NCBI RefSeq assembly: GCF_900103225.1
Contig: NZ_FNJH01000003.1
Span: 219,185-283,184, forward strand
Direction of reading: 5' to 3'
DNA from: Pseudomonas congelans
Lineage (GTDB): Bacteria > Pseudomonadota > Gammaproteobacteria > Pseudomonadales > Pseudomonadaceae
Length of the DNA: 64,000 nt
Shown here piece by piece: positions 8,613-19,275 of the stretch. Made by a program: the position numbers and the translations under genes. Below the pieces are notes generated by a model that had not been told where the DNA came from, ran no database searches, and saw only the letters and a program-made list of their open reading frames with translations. Each line of letters starts with the position of its first letter. The stretch's first letter is position 1.

Positions 8613-9941
8613 TTACTGAGCTGCCTTGGCTGATATCACACGCCAGATCTTGTTGCCGACATCGTCGGCCACCAGCAATCCGCCGCGCTGGTCATTGACC
8701 ACGCCAACCGGACGACCCATGGCTTTTTCATCCTTGTTGAGGAAGCCGGTCAACACATCGACCGGTGTGCCGTTGGGTTTGCCGCCACTGAATGGAATGA
8801 ACACCACCTTGTAGCCGCTGTGCGGTTTGCGGTTCCATGAGCCGTGCTGGCCAATGAACAGGCCTTCGTTGAACGGTGCAGCCAGTGTCTTGCCGTCGGC
8901 GAACACCAGGCCCAGCGAAGCGGTGTGCGGACCGACTGCGTAATCCGGGGCAATCGCCTTGGCGACCAGTGCCGGGTTCTGCGGCTTGACGCGCTCGTCG
9001 ACGTGCTGGCCGTAGTAGCTGTAAGGCCAGCCATAGAACGCGCCGTCCTGTACCGAGGTCACGTAGTCAGGCACTAGGTCGCTGCCGATCTCGTCGCGCT
9101 CGTTGACCGCTGTCCACAGCTTGCCGGTCTTCGGTTCCCAATCCATGCCGTTGGGGTTGCGCAGGCCGGAAGCGAAGATCCGGTGGTTGCCGGTCGCCGC
9201 GTCCACTTCCCAGATCGCTGCACGACCTTCTTCCTTGTCCATGCCGTTCTCGGCCACGTTGCTGTTGGAACCCACGGTCACGTACAGCTTGCTGCCATCC
9301 TTGCTGGCAATGACGTTCTTGGTCCAGTGGTGATTGAGCGTGCCGCCTGGCAAGTCGACTACCTTGGTCGCCTGCGCGCTGATCGAGGTCTGCCCGGATT
9401 CATACGGGAAGCTGATCAGGCGGTCGGTGTCGGCGACATACAGCTTGTTGCCCACCAGGGTCATACCGAACGGCGAATTGAGGTTTTGCAGGAAAACCGT
9501 GCGGGTCTCTGCAACACCGTCCTTGTCCACGTCGCGCAGCAAGGTAATGCGGTTGGCGCTGGGCACACCGGCACCGGCGCGGCCCATGACTTTCTCCATC
9601 ACCCAGCCGCGGATGCCCTTGGAATCATCCGGTTTGGCAGGCGAATTGGTTTCCGCCACCAGCACGTCACCGTTGGGCAGCACATACAGCCAGCGCGGGT
9701 GGTCGAGGTTCTCGGCGAATGCAGCCACTTGTGTGCCCGGCGCAGCAACCGGCTTGGCGCCTTTTTCCCAGCCTACGGCGGGTGCGATGTTGACGGTCGG
9801 GATCAGCGTCTTGTTGGGCTCCGGCAGCTTGGGCGAGGGGCCTGTTCCATCCGAGACTTTCAGGGTCGACGACTCGCCGCAGGCAGCGAGGCCGCCGGCG
9901 ACCAGAAGCAACACTGCATAGTGGGGTCTGAGTTTGAACAT
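8613..9941 (-). CDS. Sorbosone-dehydrogenase-family (PQQ-type beta-propeller) lipoprotein
   Basis: A 442-residue exported lipoprotein with lipobox LAAC at residues 18-21. The mature part is a six-bladed beta-propeller of the soluble aldose / L-sorbosone dehydrogenase family. Typical segments are [18 protein letters not shown], a Ca-site-like [22 protein letters not shown] and the C-terminal [13 protein letters not shown]. Family members oxidise sugars with PQQ in the periplasm; the substrate here is unknown. The start at 9941 has GGAG 6 bases upstream; a longer in-frame extension would run through the riboswitch region. It is divergent from the cob operon. Confidence 0.85.
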   Translation of the reverse strand: MFKLRPHYAVLLLVAGGLAACGESSTLKVSDGTGPSPKLPEPNKTLIPTVNIAPAVGWEKGAKPVAAPGTQVAAFAENLDHPRWLYVLPNGDVLVAETNSPAKPDDSKGIRGWVMEKVMGRAGAGVPSANRITLLRDVDKDGVAETRTVFLQNLNSPFGMTLVGNKLYVADTDRLISFPYESGQTSISAQATKVVDLPGGTLNHHWTKNVIASKDGSKLYVTVGSNSNVAENGMDKEEGRAAIWEVDAATGNHRIFASGLRNPNGMDWEPKTGKLWTAVNERDEIGSDLVPDYVTSVQDGAFYGWPYSYYGQHVDERVKPQNPALVAKAIAPDYAVGPHTASLGLVFADGKTLAAPFNEGLFIGQHGSWNRKPHSGYKVVFIPFSGGKPNGTPVDVLTGFLNKDEKAMGRPVGVVNDQRGGLLVADDVGNKIWRVISAKAAQ

Positions 9942-10069
9942 GATCGATCTCCATAAACAAGGGCGTGGTCCAGTAACTGATAGAGGCGTCGCCAACCCGC
10001 TAGGTTCAATCACGTTCCGCGGCGACGGTGTCGATTGACGCTCCCGGCCCAACCCTCTACCCTTCGCGG

Positions 10070-10290
10070 TTTGTTTCAGGTGCTCTGCAATCCTCGATTG
10101 GCAGAGTGAAACAGGGAAGCCGGTGTGGGTCGACAGATCCGATCCCGGCGCTGCCCCCGCAACGGTAAATGAGTCAAGGCTGTGCCTGACGCCACTGTGT
10201 TTCGACATGGGAAGGCGCACAGCCGGGGTGACCCGCTCATGAGCCCGGAGACCGGCCTGAATCACTCAATGGCATCACGGAGGGTGATGT
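10070..10290 (+). promoter_or_regulatory. Cobalamin (AdoCbl) riboswitch of the cob operon
   Basis: The stretch shows the class hallmarks in order. These are the GGTGCTCT opening, GAAACAGGGAAGCCGGTG, CGGCGCTGCCCCCGCAACGG, a CCACTG-type element, GGGAAGGCGCAC, and the closing B12 box GAGCCCGGAGACCGGCCTG. It lies upstream of cobO on the same strand. In this family adenosylcobalamin binding lowers expression of downstream genes, here by occluding translation or causing termination before cobO at 10366; which one is not resolved. Nothing else is evident in the 9942-10365 gap. Confidence 0.95.
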
Positions 10291-10365
10291 TCTGTGCAGG
10301 GCGTTGCCGTGCTGTCCAGTGCTGTCCTTCCGTCTGTTGTCGCCTGCCCCGAGCGGAGAACCCAG

Positions 10366-10977
10366 ATGAACGAATCCCCCGAACGCGACGAACGCCATCT
10401 GGCGCGCATGCTGCGCAAGAAAGCCGTCATGGACGAGCGTATTGCCAGCTCGCCCAACGAGTGCGGCCTGCTGCTGGTATTGACCGGCAATGGCAAGGGC
10501 AAGAGCAGCTCTGCATTCGGCATGCTCGCCCGAGCCATGGGTCACGACATGCAGTGTGGTGTGGTGCAGTTCATCAAGGGCCGTAACAGCACGGGCGAAG
10601 AAATGTTTTTCCGCCGTTTCCCCGAGCAGGTGCGCTATCACGTGATGGGCGAGGGCTTCACCTGGGAAACCCAGGATCGCCAGCGCGACATCGCCGCCGC
10701 TGAAGCCGCCTGGGCCGTGTCTCGGGAAATGCTTCGCGATCCGGCCATTGGTCTGGTGGTGCTCGACGAACTGAACATCGCCCTGAAACATGGCTACCTC
10801 GACCTTGAACAGGTGCTGAGCGACCTGCAGGCCCGTCCGCCGATGCAGCATGTGTTGGTGACTGGCCGCGGTGCCAAACCCGAATTGATCGACCTGGCCG
10901 ATACCGTTTCCGAGATCGGCGTGGTCAAGCACGCGTTTCAGGCCGGTATTCGTGCGCAGAAAGGTATCGAGCTGTGA
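10366..10977 (+). CDS. cobO: Cob(I)yrinic acid a,c-diamide adenosyltransferase CobO
   Basis: CobO attaches the 5'-deoxyadenosyl group of ATP to the cobalt of reduced corrinoids. The 203-residue protein has the P-loop GNGKGKSS at 41-48, the FIKGRNSTGEE segment, the LDELNIALKHGYL motif and the VTGRGA motif, all typical of the CobA/CobO family. The ATG at 10366 has GGAG about 8 bases upstream; in-frame codons before it belong to the riboswitch. First gene of a ten-gene operon. Confidence 0.96.
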   Translation: MNESPERDERHLARMLRKKAVMDERIASSPNECGLLLVLTGNGKGKSSSAFGMLARAMGHDMQCGVVQFIKGRNSTGEEMFFRRFPEQVRYHVMGEGFTWETQDRQRDIAAAEAAWAVSREMLRDPAIGLVVLDELNIALKHGYLDLEQVLSDLQARPPMQHVLVTGRGAKPELIDLADTVSEIGVVKHAFQAGIRAQKGIEL

Positions 10978-11002
10978 ACCCTTCATCATTGAGCACATTG
11001 CA

Positions 11003-12298
11003 ATGAGAGCCCCGCGTGATTGTCCGGCGGTATTGATCGCTGCGCCTGCCTCCGGGCAAGGCAAAACCACGGTGACCGCTGCACTGGCACGCCTGCACCG
11101 CAACCAGGGGCGCAAGGTTCGGGTCTTCAAGTGCGGACCGGACTTTCTCGACCCGATGATTCTCGAGCGGGCCAGTGGCGCGCCGGTCTATCAGCTGGAC
11201 ATGTGGATGGTCGGCGCCGATGAAAGCCGTCGCCTGTTGTGGGAAGCGGCCGGCGAGGCGGACCTGATTCTGATCGAAGGGGTCATGGGCCTGTTCGATG
11301 GCACGCCGTCGAGCGCCGACCTGGCCCGGCATTTTGGCGTGCCGGTGCTCGGTGTGATCGACGGCACGGCCATGGCGCAGACGTTTGGCGCACTGGCGCT
11401 TGGTCTGGCGCGCTATCAGCCTGATCTGCCGTTTGCCGGCGTGCTGGCCAATCGCGTCGGCACGGTACGCCATGCGCAGTTGCTGGAGAACAGCCTGACC
11501 GAAGGCCTGCGCTGGTACGGCGCACTGTCCCGGGAAGTCGGCTTCGAACTGCCCAGCCGTCATCTGGGGCTGGTCCAGGCCAGTGAGCTCAACGATCTGG
11601 ACGTGCGTCTGGACATGGCCGCTGCGGCGCTGGCCAGTACGTGTGAAGTGGCCTTGCCGCCGGCCGTGACCTTTACCGCGCCCGACCCGGTTCAGGTCGA
11701 GCCGCTGCTGCGCGGCGTACGCATCGCCATCGCGCGCGACGAAGCCTTCGCCTTTCTGTATGGCGCGAGCCTGGACCTGCTGAGGCACATGGGCGCCGAG
11801 CTGAGTTTCTTCTCGCCGATCCATGATCGCGAGCTGCCCGACGCCGACAGCCTGTACCTGCCAGGCGGCTACCCTGAGCTGCACCACGTTGCGCTGGCCG
11901 CCAACGGCACGATGCAGGCTTCGATCAGGGCTCACCATATTGCCGGCAAGCCGATTCTGGCCGAGTGCGGGGGCATGCTCTATTTGCTCGAAGCCTTGAC
12001 CGATGTCGAGGGCGTGCGCGCTGAACTGGTCGGCTTGCTGTCCGGTGAAGCGGTCATGCAGAAGCGTCTTGCCGCGCTGGCGTTGCAAGCCGTCGAGCTG
12101 CCCGAGGGTACGCTGCACGGTCACACCTATCACCATTCGCTGACCAGCACCGAGCTGCAGCCGATTGCCCGTGGCGTCAGCCCCAATGGCGGGCGCGGCG
12201 CAGAAGCGGTTTATCGCCTGGGTCGCCTGACCGCGTCCTACGTGCATTTCTATTTTCCGTCCTGCCCTCGGGCGATAGCGGCGCTGTTCAAACCATGA
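11003..12298 (+). CDS. cobB: Cobyrinate a,c-diamide synthase CobB
   Basis: CobB amidates the a and c side chains of hydrogenobyrinate or cobyrinate with glutamine and ATP. The 431-residue protein starts with a dethiobiotin-synthetase-like ATP domain (AAPASGQGKTT P-loop, residues 10-20; KCGPDFLDP). It ends with a class I glutamine amidotransferase domain whose nucleophile lies in ECGGMLYL near residue 321; YLPGGYPE precedes it. The ATG at 11003 lies 25 bases after cobO and no longer start has homology. It overlaps bluB by 4 bases. Confidence 0.96.
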   Translation: MRAPRDCPAVLIAAPASGQGKTTVTAALARLHRNQGRKVRVFKCGPDFLDPMILERASGAPVYQLDMWMVGADESRRLLWEAAGEADLILIEGVMGLFDGTPSSADLARHFGVPVLGVIDGTAMAQTFGALALGLARYQPDLPFAGVLANRVGTVRHAQLLENSLTEGLRWYGALSREVGFELPSRHLGLVQASELNDLDVRLDMAAAALASTCEVALPPAVTFTAPDPVQVEPLLRGVRIAIARDEAFAFLYGASLDLLRHMGAELSFFSPIHDRELPDADSLYLPGGYPELHHVALAANGTMQASIRAHHIAGKPILAECGGMLYLLEALTDVEGVRAELVGLLSGEAVMQKRLAALALQAVELPEGTLHGHTYHHSLTSTELQPIARGVSPNGGRGAEAVYRLGRLTASYVHFYFPSCPRAIAALFKP

Positions 12299-12945
12299 CC
12301 GAGCAAGCGTTCAGCCCCGAAGAGCGGGCTGCGGTGTACCGCGCCATCGCCGAACGTCGCGACATGCGCCACTTCATCGGCGGCACGGTCGCGCCCGAAC
12401 TGCTGGCACGTGTGCTGGCGGCCGCGCATCAGGCTCCCAGCGTCGGGCTGATGCAGCCGTGGCGCTTCATCCGCATCAGCGACCCGTTATTGCGCGGCAG
12501 GATGCAGGCGCAGGTAGAGGAAGAGCGTATTCGTACCGCCGAGGCGCTGGGTGAGCGAACCGACGAGTTCATGAAGCTCAAGGTCGAAGGCATCAATGAC
12601 TGCGCAGAAGTGCTGGTCGCTGCGCTGATGGAAGGGCGTGAGCAACACATTTTCGGCCGGCGCACCTTGCCGGAAATGGACATGGCGTCGCTGTCCTGCG
12701 CGATCCAGAACCTTTGGCTGGCTTCGCGTGCAGAAGGCCTGGGCATGGGCTGGGTGTCGCTGTTCGACCCCGAGGCGCTGGCCGAACTGCTGGGCATGCC
12801 CGACGGCGCCAAGCCGCTGGCGATCATTTGTCTGGGCCCGGTCAAGGAGTTTTATCCTGCGCCAATGCTGGTGATGGAAGGCTGGGCGCAAGCGCGTCCG
12901 CTGCATGAGCTGCTGTATGAGAATCAATGGGGAGTGAGTCAATGA
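12295..12945 (+). CDS. bluB: 5,6-dimethylbenzimidazole synthase BluB
   Basis: BluB breaks down reduced FMN with oxygen to make dimethylbenzimidazole, the lower ligand of B12. The 216-residue protein is a nitroreductase-fold enzyme with the RRDMRHF-like start of the fold ([11 protein letters not shown]) and [13 protein letters not shown]. An [20 protein letters not shown] segment follows, then [12 protein letters not shown]. Its presence inside the operon means the aerobic lower-ligand route is co-regulated with loop assembly. It overlaps both neighbours by 4 bases (ATGA). Confidence 0.94.
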   Translation: MTEQAFSPEERAAVYRAIAERRDMRHFIGGTVAPELLARVLAAAHQAPSVGLMQPWRFIRISDPLLRGRMQAQVEEERIRTAEALGERTDEFMKLKVEGINDCAEVLVAALMEGREQHIFGRRTLPEMDMASLSCAIQNLWLASRAEGLGMGWVSLFDPEALAELLGMPDGAKPLAIICLGPVKEFYPAPMLVMEGWAQARPLHELLYENQWGVSQ

Positions 12946-13850
12946 GTGTGGCGCTGCTGAGCGTCGCCGGGGTCGCGCTGGATGCGCTGCTCGGTGAGCC
13001 TAAACGATGGCATCCGCTGGTGGCGTTCGGCAACTTCGCCAGTCGGGTCGAGCAGCGTTTCAACAGTGGCGGCCGTGGCTGGCGCAGTCATGGCGTCACC
13101 GCCTGGGTCATTACCGTTGTGCCGTTGACGCTGTTGGCCACCTTATTGAGCTGGCTGCCTTATATCGGCTGGCTGTTCGACATTCTGGCGCTGTACTGCG
13201 CGCTGGGCATGCGCAGCCTGGGCGAGCACGTTCAGCCAGTGGCGCAAGCACTGCGCAGTGATGATCTGGTCGAAGCGCGTCAGCGGGTCGGTTATCTGGT
13301 CAGTCGCCAGACCACTGAGCTGGACGCTACCGAAGTCGCCCGCGCAGCCACCGAGTCGGTGCTGGAGAACGGCAGCGATGCGGTGTTCGCTGCGCTATTC
13401 TGGTTTGTCGTGGCGGGTGCACCCGGTGTGGTGCTGTACCGGCTGAGCAATACGCTGGACGCCATGTGGGGTTATCGCAACGAGCGCTTTGAGCGTTTTG
13501 GCTGGGCTGCGGCGAAGATCGACGATCTGCTCAACTACATTCCCGCACGTCTTGTGGCACTGACCTACGCCTTGCTGGGCAAGACCCGACTGGCGCTGCG
13601 TTGCTGGCGTACGCAGGCTCCGGCCTGGGACAGTCCGAATGCCGGTCCGGTGATGGCCGCTGGCGCTGGCGCACTGGGTGTCGAGCTGGGTGGCGCGGCG
13701 ATCTATCACGGCGAGCTGCATCAGCGTCCGCAACTGGGGGAGGGTGCGCCTGCCGATGCGGATTCGATCGATCGCGGCTGGCAACTGGTGCAGCGGGGCG
13801 TCTGGTTGTGGCTGCTGGTCATCTGCGTGGCAGCTGAATTTTATGCTTGA
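12942..13850 (+). CDS. cbiB: Adenosylcobinamide-phosphate synthase CbiB (Pseudomonas CobD)
   Basis: CbiB joins aminopropanol or its phosphate to adenosylcobyric acid. The 302-residue membrane protein begins with a helix ending in [17 protein letters not shown], a family signature. It has further helices near 52-75, 150-165 and 285-300 and the [19 protein letters not shown] region. In Pseudomonas and Rhodobacter-type naming this gene is called cobD, not to be confused with Salmonella CobD. It overlaps bluB by 4 bases and cobC by 8. Confidence 0.94.
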   Translation: MSVALLSVAGVALDALLGEPKRWHPLVAFGNFASRVEQRFNSGGRGWRSHGVTAWVITVVPLTLLATLLSWLPYIGWLFDILALYCALGMRSLGEHVQPVAQALRSDDLVEARQRVGYLVSRQTTELDATEVARAATESVLENGSDAVFAALFWFVVAGAPGVVLYRLSNTLDAMWGYRNERFERFGWAAAKIDDLLNYIPARLVALTYALLGKTRLALRCWRTQAPAWDSPNAGPVMAAGAGALGVELGGAAIYHGELHQRPQLGEGAPADADSIDRGWQLVQRGVWLWLLVICVAAEFYA

Positions 13851-14847
13851 GCACGGCGGGCGGTTGCGCGCGGCGGCGCAGCATTATGGTATCCATCTGG
13901 CCGACTGGCTGGACCTATCCACCGGGATCGCGCCGTGGTCGTGGCCCATCCCGGAGATTCCGACGCGTGCCTGGGCGCGGTTGCCCGAGACCGACGATGG
14001 CCTTGAAGCAGCGGCCTGCACTTATTACGGCGTGTCCCGGTTATTGCCGGTGTCCGGTTCGCAGGCTGCGATTCAGGCGCTGCCCAGGGTGCGCAGCGGA
14101 GGGCGGGTCGGCGTACTGTCGCCATGCTACGCAGAGCACGCGCATGCCTGGCGCAAGAACGGTTTCGTGGTGCGTGAGGTCGGTGAGCAGGAGGTCGAAT
14201 ATTTTCTCGACAGTCTGGACGTGCTGGTGGTGGTCAACCCCAACAATCCGACTGGTCTGCACCTGAGCGCCGAGCGCCTGCTGGAGTGGCATGCGCGACT
14301 GGCCGAGCGCGGTGGCTGGCTGGTCGTCGATGAAGCGTTCATGGATAACACGCCGGGCATGAGCCTGGCGGCCGAGACCTGGCGTGCCGGGCTGATCGTC
14401 CTGCGTTCGTTTGGCAAGTTTTTCGGCCTGGCGGGCGTCAGGCTCGGTTTTGTCATGGCCGAGCCGGTACTGTTGAGAATGCTGGCGCAGGAAATCGGCC
14501 CCTGGTCGGTCAGTGGGCCCACGCGGATCATCGGTCAGGTGTGCCTCAGCGATCAGCAGGGGCAGGCGCGCCAGCGTGAGCGCTGTGAGCAGGCCCGCGA
14601 CCGGCTGGTGGCGTTGCTCGACCGCTACGGCCTGAGCCCGCAAGGCGGCTGTGCGCTGTTCCAATGGCTGGTGACCCCTGAAGCGCAGACGCTCTATGAG
14701 TTTTGTGCGCAGCGTGGCGTGCTGCTGCGCCTGTTCAAGGGTGACACCTCCGAGTCGTCCAGTCTGCGTTTCGGTCTGCCGTGCGACGAGGCCGACTGGC
14801 TGCGGCTGCACGATGTTCTGCTTGAATACCGCAAGGAATACCCATGA
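13843..14847 (+). CDS. cobC: Threonine-phosphate decarboxylase CobC (PLP enzyme)
   Basis: The enzyme decarboxylates L-threonine phosphate to aminopropanol phosphate, the substrate of CbiB. The 334-residue protein is a fold-I PLP aminotransferase relative. It has [10 protein letters not shown] near the start, [20 protein letters not shown] and the PLP lysine in [15 protein letters not shown]. The C-terminal SSSLRFGLP contributes the carboxylate-binding Arg. This is the counterpart of Salmonella CobD; the phosphatase also called cobC lies further downstream (17872). It overlaps cobQ by 4 bases. Confidence 0.93.
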   Translation: MLEHGGRLRAAAQHYGIHLADWLDLSTGIAPWSWPIPEIPTRAWARLPETDDGLEAAACTYYGVSRLLPVSGSQAAIQALPRVRSGGRVGVLSPCYAEHAHAWRKNGFVVREVGEQEVEYFLDSLDVLVVVNPNNPTGLHLSAERLLEWHARLAERGGWLVVDEAFMDNTPGMSLAAETWRAGLIVLRSFGKFFGLAGVRLGFVMAEPVLLRMLAQEIGPWSVSGPTRIIGQVCLSDQQGQARQRERCEQARDRLVALLDRYGLSPQGGCALFQWLVTPEAQTLYEFCAQRGVLLRLFKGDTSESSSLRFGLPCDEADWLRLHDVLLEYRKEYP

Positions 14848-16304
14848 GCACGCTGATGGTACAAGGCACCACCTCCGATGCCGGCAAGAGCACTCTGGTG
14901 ACGGCCCTGTGCCGCTGGCTGACCCGCCAGGGCGTCAAAGTCGTGCCGTTCAAGCCGCAGAACATGGCGCTCAACAGCGCGGTGACTGCAGACGGCGGCG
15001 AGATCGGTCGCGCACAGGCCGTGCAGGCCCAGGCGTGCTACCTCGAACCGCACACCGACATGAACCCGGTGCTGCTCAAGCCCAACAGTGACACCGGCGC
15101 GCAGGTGATCATTCACGGCCGCGCCGTGACCACCATGAATGCGGTGGCGTATCACGGCTACAAAGAGATCGCCATGCAGGCGGTGCTGGAATCGCATCGG
15201 CGCCTGGGTGAACGCTATCCGGTGATCGTCGTCGAGGGCGCGGGTTCTCCGGCCGAGATCAATCTGCGCACCAACGATATTGCCAATATGGGCTTTGCCG
15301 AAGCGGTCGACTGCCCGGTGCTGCTGATTGCCGACATCAATCGTGGCGGGGTGTTTGCCCATCTGGTCGGCACGCTCGAGTTGCTGTCGCCCAGCGAGCA
15401 GGCGCGGGTCAAGGGTTTCATCATCAACCGTTTTCGCGGCGACATCGCCTTGCTGCAGCCAGGCCTGGACTGGCTGGAAGCACGTACCGGCAAGCCGGTG
15501 GTCGGCGTGCTGCCCTACGTGATGGATCTGCACCTGGAGGCCGAAGACGGCCTGGACCAGCGTCAGACCGACAAGGTCGAGCATGTGCTGAACGTGGTGG
15601 TCCCGGTGCTGCCTCGCATCAGTAATCACACCGATTTCGACCCGCTGCGCCTGCACCCTCAGGTCAATCTGCAATTCATCGGCCCCGGCCAGGCGATTCC
15701 GCCTGCGGACCTGATCATTCTGCCCGGCTCCAAGAGTGTGCGCAGCGATCTGAACTACCTGCGCAATAATGGCTGGGACACCGCCATCGATCGACATTTG
15801 CGTTACGGCGGCAAGCTGATGGGGATTTGCGGCGGTCTGCAAATGCTCGGTGAGCAGGTACATGATCCACTCGGGCTGGAAGGCGCAGCCGGGTCCAGCG
15901 CCGGGTTCGGCTTGCTGGCCATGAGCACGGTGCTGGAAGCGGAAAAGCAATTGCGCAATGTGCGCGGTCGTCTGACCCTCGAAGACGCCGAGGTCAGCGG
16001 TTACGAAATTCATGCCGGTGTCACGACAGGGCCGGCGCTTGAGCAGGCTGCCGTGCAACTGGACGACGGGCGTTGCGACGGCGCGCAGAGTGTCGACGGG
16101 CAGGTGCTGGGGACTTACCTGCACGGCCTGTTCGAATCACCTGCTGCCTGTAGCGCGTTGCTGCGCTGGGCGGGGTTGGCGAACGTGCAGTCCGTCGATT
16201 ATCACGCCCTGCGCGAGCGCGACATCGAACGCCTGGCGGACCTGGTGGAAAAGCACCTGGACGGCCCATTGCTTCGCGAACTGTGCGGCCTGGAGGCGAA
16301 CTGA
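14844..16304 (+). CDS. cobQ: Adenosylcobyric acid synthase CobQ
   Basis: CobQ amidates side chains b, d, e and g of adenosylcobyrinate a,c-diamide. The 486-residue protein has an N-terminal ATP domain ([12 protein letters not shown], residues 7-18; [10 protein letters not shown]) and [13 protein letters not shown] in the middle. The C-terminal glutaminase domain has the nucleophile in [10 protein letters not shown] near residue 329 and the His in GTYLHGLFE. Length is normal. Its stop is directly followed by the cobU start. Confidence 0.97.
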   Translation: MSTLMVQGTTSDAGKSTLVTALCRWLTRQGVKVVPFKPQNMALNSAVTADGGEIGRAQAVQAQACYLEPHTDMNPVLLKPNSDTGAQVIIHGRAVTTMNAVAYHGYKEIAMQAVLESHRRLGERYPVIVVEGAGSPAEINLRTNDIANMGFAEAVDCPVLLIADINRGGVFAHLVGTLELLSPSEQARVKGFIINRFRGDIALLQPGLDWLEARTGKPVVGVLPYVMDLHLEAEDGLDQRQTDKVEHVLNVVVPVLPRISNHTDFDPLRLHPQVNLQFIGPGQAIPPADLIILPGSKSVRSDLNYLRNNGWDTAIDRHLRYGGKLMGICGGLQMLGEQVHDPLGLEGAAGSSAGFGLLAMSTVLEAEKQLRNVRGRLTLEDAEVSGYEIHAGVTTGPALEQAAVQLDDGRCDGAQSVDGQVLGTYLHGLFESPAACSALLRWAGLANVQSVDYHALRERDIERLADLVEKHLDGPLLRELCGLEAN

Positions 16305-16826
16305 ATGCTGCAATTGATCCTCGGCGGCGCGCGTTCCGGCAAGAGTCGCCTGGCGGAAAAACTGGCCGCCGACAGCGCGCTGAGGGTGGTCTACATCGCC
16401 ACCAGTCAGCCTCTGGACGGCGAAATGAATCAGCGTGTTGCCAGCCATCGCGCACGCCGTCCCGAACATTGGGGACTGGTCGAAGAACCGATCGAGCTGG
16501 CGCGCGTGCTGCGCGAAAACGCGGCGCCCGATTGCTGCCTCTTGGTCGATTGCCTGACCCTCTGGCTGACCAATCTGCTGATGCTCGACAACCCCGAGCG
16601 CCTGCTTCAAGAACGTGAATCCCTGCTCGACAGTCTTGCCGGGCTGCCGGGTGAAATCATTTTTGTCAGCAACGAAACCGGGCTTGGCGTCGTGCCGCTC
16701 GGCGAACTGACCCGTCGCTATGTCGATGAAGCCGGCCTGTTACATCAGGCGCTGGCCGAGCGTTGCCAGCGTGTCGTGTTGACCGTTGCCGGCTTGCCCC
16801 TGACGTTGAAAGGAACCGCGCTATGA
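16305..16826 (+). CDS. cobU: Bifunctional adenosylcobinamide kinase / guanylyltransferase CobU (CobP)
   Basis: CobU phosphorylates adenosylcobinamide and transfers GMP to the phosphate, giving adenosylcobinamide-GDP. The 173-residue protein has the P-loop [12 protein letters not shown] (residues 6-17), the [23 protein letters not shown] guanylylation region with the family His and the [10 protein letters not shown] segment. It begins at the base after the cobQ stop and overlaps cobT by 4 bases. It is named cobP in P. aeruginosa. Confidence 0.96.
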   Translation: MLQLILGGARSGKSRLAEKLAADSALRVVYIATSQPLDGEMNQRVASHRARRPEHWGLVEEPIELARVLRENAAPDCCLLVDCLTLWLTNLLMLDNPERLLQERESLLDSLAGLPGEIIFVSNETGLGVVPLGELTRRYVDEAGLLHQALAERCQRVVLTVAGLPLTLKGTAL

Positions 16827-17875
16827 GTAATTCCTGGTGGCTCAAGCCTGCACAGGCCATTGATGTGCCAATGCGCGAGGCGGCACTGGCCCGTCAGCAG
16901 CAACTGACCAAACCCGCCGGTTCGCTGGCGCAACTGGAGCGTCTGGCAGTGCAGCTGGCCGGCTTGCAGGGGCGTGAGCGTCCGGCCGCCGATCAACTGT
17001 GGATCTCGATTTTTGCCGCGGATCACGGCGTCGTCGCTGAAGGCGTGTCGGCGTACCCGCAGGAAGTCACCGGGCAGATGCTGCACAACTTCGTCAATGG
17101 CGGCGCCGCGATCAGCGTGCTGGCGCGTCAGCTCTCCGCGCAACTGGACGTGGTCGATCTGGGCACCGTGTCGCCAATGGATTTGCCCGGGGTGCGCCAT
17201 CTGCGCATTGGCGCGGGCACCGCCAATTTTGCCCAAGGGCCGGCCATGAGTGTCGAGCAGGGGCTCGCCGCCCTGCAGGCCGGGCGTGACAGCGTATTGC
17301 GCGCCAAGGCTGTCGGCACCGAACTGTTCATCGGTGGCGAGATGGGCATCGGCAACACCACAGCCGCCAGCGCAGTCGCCTGCTCGCTGCTGGAGTGTGC
17401 CGCGCCATTGCTGGTCGGTCCGGGCACCGGGCTGAACGCCGAGGGTATTCAGCACAAGACTCATGTCATCGAACGCGCGCTTGCATTGCACGCCGAGCAG
17501 GCCGGTGACCCGTTGAATAGCCTGTTCTGTCTGGGTGGCTTCGAAATCGCCGCGTTGACGGGCGCTTACCTGGCCTGCGCGCAGGAAGGTATCGCGGTGC
17601 TGGTCGACGGTTTTATTTGCAGCGTGGCCGCGCTGGTGGCGGTGCGCCTGAACCCTTCCTGCCGCAACTGGCTGCTGTTCGGTCATCGGGGTGCCGAACC
17701 GGGCCACCGGCATCTGCTGGAAACGCTGCAAGCCGAACCGCTGCTGGACCTCGGTTTGCGTCTGGGCGAGGGCAGTGGTGCCGCACTGGCGGTGCCGCTG
17801 GTGCGCCTGGCGTGCGAGCTGCATAACGGCATGGCGACGTTTGCCGAAGCGGCTGTGGCGGATCGCCCCGCATGA
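16823..17875 (+). CDS. cobT: Nicotinate-nucleotide--dimethylbenzimidazole phosphoribosyltransferase CobT
   Basis: CobT makes alpha-ribazole phosphate from nicotinate mononucleotide and dimethylbenzimidazole, the product of BluB encoded upstream. The 350-residue protein has [10 protein letters not shown] near residue 33, [20 protein letters not shown], the [13 protein letters not shown] motif, and [12 protein letters not shown]. The C-terminal [16 protein letters not shown] segment holds the catalytic Glu. The start at 16823 overlaps the cobU stop. Confidence 0.96.
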   Translation: MSNSWWLKPAQAIDVPMREAALARQQQLTKPAGSLAQLERLAVQLAGLQGRERPAADQLWISIFAADHGVVAEGVSAYPQEVTGQMLHNFVNGGAAISVLARQLSAQLDVVDLGTVSPMDLPGVRHLRIGAGTANFAQGPAMSVEQGLAALQAGRDSVLRAKAVGTELFIGGEMGIGNTTAASAVACSLLECAAPLLVGPGTGLNAEGIQHKTHVIERALALHAEQAGDPLNSLFCLGGFEIAALTGAYLACAQEGIAVLVDGFICSVAALVAVRLNPSCRNWLLFGHRGAEPGHRHLLETLQAEPLLDLGLRLGEGSGAALAVPLVRLACELHNGMATFAEAAVADRPA

Positions 17876-18444
17876 CCTTGCACCTTGATCTGTTGCGTCA
17901 TGGCGAAACCGAACTGGGCGGCGGCCTGCGCGGCAGTATCGATGATGCCCTGACCGAGTCTGGCTGGCAGCAGATGCGTGCAGCAGTGGCCGACGGCGGA
18001 CCCTGGACGCGGATTGTCAGCTCGCCTCTGCAACGTTGCGCACGTTTCTCCGAAGAGCTGGCGCAGCGCTTGTCGTTGCCCCTGCACCTGGAGCCCGGTT
18101 TGCAGGAGCTGCATTTCGGTGACTGGGAAGGGCACAGCCCTGCGCAACTCATGGAAACCGACGCCGAGGGCCTGGGTCTGTTCTGGGCTGATCCCTATGC
18201 CTTCACGCCTCCCGGTGGCGAGCCGGTGCTGTATTTCTCGAATCGGGTATTGAGTGCCGTTCAGCGTCTGCATCAGGCTTATGCCGGCGAGCGCGTGTTG
18301 CTGGTCAGTCACGGCGGTGTCATGCGCATGCTGCTGGCGCAGGCGCGTGGCTTGCCGCGTGAACAACTGTTGCAGGTGGTGGTCGGGCATGGCGCGCTGT
18401 TGTCGATTCAGGTCGCTGCTGATCGCGTACTCACGGAGATCTGA
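17872..18444 (+). CDS. cobC: Alpha-ribazole phosphatase (histidine phosphatase family)
   Basis: A 190-residue histidine phosphatase with the catalytic LLRHGETE motif at residues 7-14, the second-site [10 protein letters not shown] and the distal [11 protein letters not shown]is. In this operon it most likely dephosphorylates alpha-ribazole phosphate or the cobalamin phosphate made by CobS. This assignment is from context and family. The name cobC follows the Salmonella scheme and clashes with the decarboxylase gene at 13843. Confidence 0.88.
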   Translation: MTLHLDLLRHGETELGGGLRGSIDDALTESGWQQMRAAVADGGPWTRIVSSPLQRCARFSEELAQRLSLPLHLEPGLQELHFGDWEGHSPAQLMETDAEGLGLFWADPYAFTPPGGEPVLYFSNRVLSAVQRLHQAYAGERVLLVSHGGVMRMLLAQARGLPREQLLQVVVGHGALLSIQVAADRVLTEI

Positions 18445-18445
18445 G

Positions 18446-19177
18446 ATGCTGCCGTTCTGGATCGCCCTGCAATTTCTCGGCAGCCTGCCGATCAGACTGC
18501 CCGGCATGCCGCGCCCCGAAGAGCTTGGACGTTCCTTGCTGTACTACCCGTTGGTCGGCGCGGTGTTCGGCACGCTGCTGCTGGGGTTCAACACCCTGCT
18601 CGGTGGTGCGCCGCCCATGCTCCACGCCGCGCTGGTACTCAGTGCCTGGGTATTGCTCAGCGGCGGCCTGCACTTGGACGGGCTGGCCGACAGTGCTGAC
18701 GCCTGGCTGGGCGGCTTCGGTGACCGTGAACGCACCTTGAAGATCATGAAGGACCCACGCAGCGGGCCTATCGCCGTGGTCACGCTGGTCCTGGTGCTGC
18801 TGCTCAAGTTCGCCGCGATTCTGGTGTTGATCGAGAGCCATGCCAGTGTCTGGCTGCTGTTGGCTCCAGTGATCGGGCGCGCGGCCATGCTTGGACTGTT
18901 TCTGGGCACGCCGTATGTGCGTTCCGGCGGGCTGGGGCAGGCACTGGCCGATCACTTGCCGCGTGGCCCTGGACGCAAGGTTTTGCTCGCCACTGCCATT
19001 GCGTGCGTGCTGCTCGCCGGCTGGTCAGGGGTAGCCGTGTTGCTGGTCTGCGCCGCCTGTTTCTTCTGGCTGCGGCAGTTGATGATGCGCCGGCTGGGCG
19101 GATGCACCGGCGATACGGCCGGTGCATTGCTCGAGCTGCTGGAGTTGGCGGTGCTGTTGACGCTGGCGCTGCTTTGA
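18446..19177 (+). CDS. cobS: Adenosylcobinamide-GDP ribazoletransferase (cobalamin synthase) CobS
   Basis: CobS joins adenosylcobinamide-GDP and alpha-ribazole (phosphate), the last assembly step, at the inner membrane. The 243-residue protein has five to six hydrophobic helices. It carries the GLHLDGLADSADAW metal-binding motif near residue 75 and MKDPRSGP, and ends with the GGCTGDTAGALLELLE motif. It starts one base after the phosphatase stop and is the last cob gene; it is named cobV in P. aeruginosa. Confidence 0.95.
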   Translation: MLPFWIALQFLGSLPIRLPGMPRPEELGRSLLYYPLVGAVFGTLLLGFNTLLGGAPPMLHAALVLSAWVLLSGGLHLDGLADSADAWLGGFGDRERTLKIMKDPRSGPIAVVTLVLVLLLKFAAILVLIESHASVWLLLAPVIGRAAMLGLFLGTPYVRSGGLGQALADHLPRGPGRKVLLATAIACVLLAGWSGVAVLLVCAACFFWLRQLMMRRLGGCTGDTAGALLELLELAVLLTLALL

Positions 19178-19204
19178 GACCCTGCTCAATGCGTTGTTGA
19201 CAGC

Positions 19205-19244
19205 TTTTACCGGCACCGCGTAGTTTCGCGAATCGCGGGTAAAA
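19205..19244. promoter_or_regulatory. Inverted repeat upstream of the MFS gene
   Basis: TTTTACC (19205-19211) and GGTAAAA (19238-19244) are perfect 7-base arms about 30 bases before the MFS start codon. They enclose a CGCG-rich palindromic centre. It could be an operator or a hairpin; no regulator gene is adjacent. Confidence 0.35.
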
Positions 19245-19275
19245 CCATGTAACACAAAGCGCAGGGAGCTTAACC

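Noticed and set aside
8613..10265. Long N-terminal extension of the sorbosone-dehydrogenase-like protein to 10265
   Set aside because: The extension runs antisense through the cobalamin riboswitch; the internal start at 9941 gives a proper lipoprotein signal and ribosome site.
14694..16124. Minus-strand open frame of 476 codons opposite cobQ
   Set aside because: Antisense shadow; cobQ has complete domains and fits the operon.
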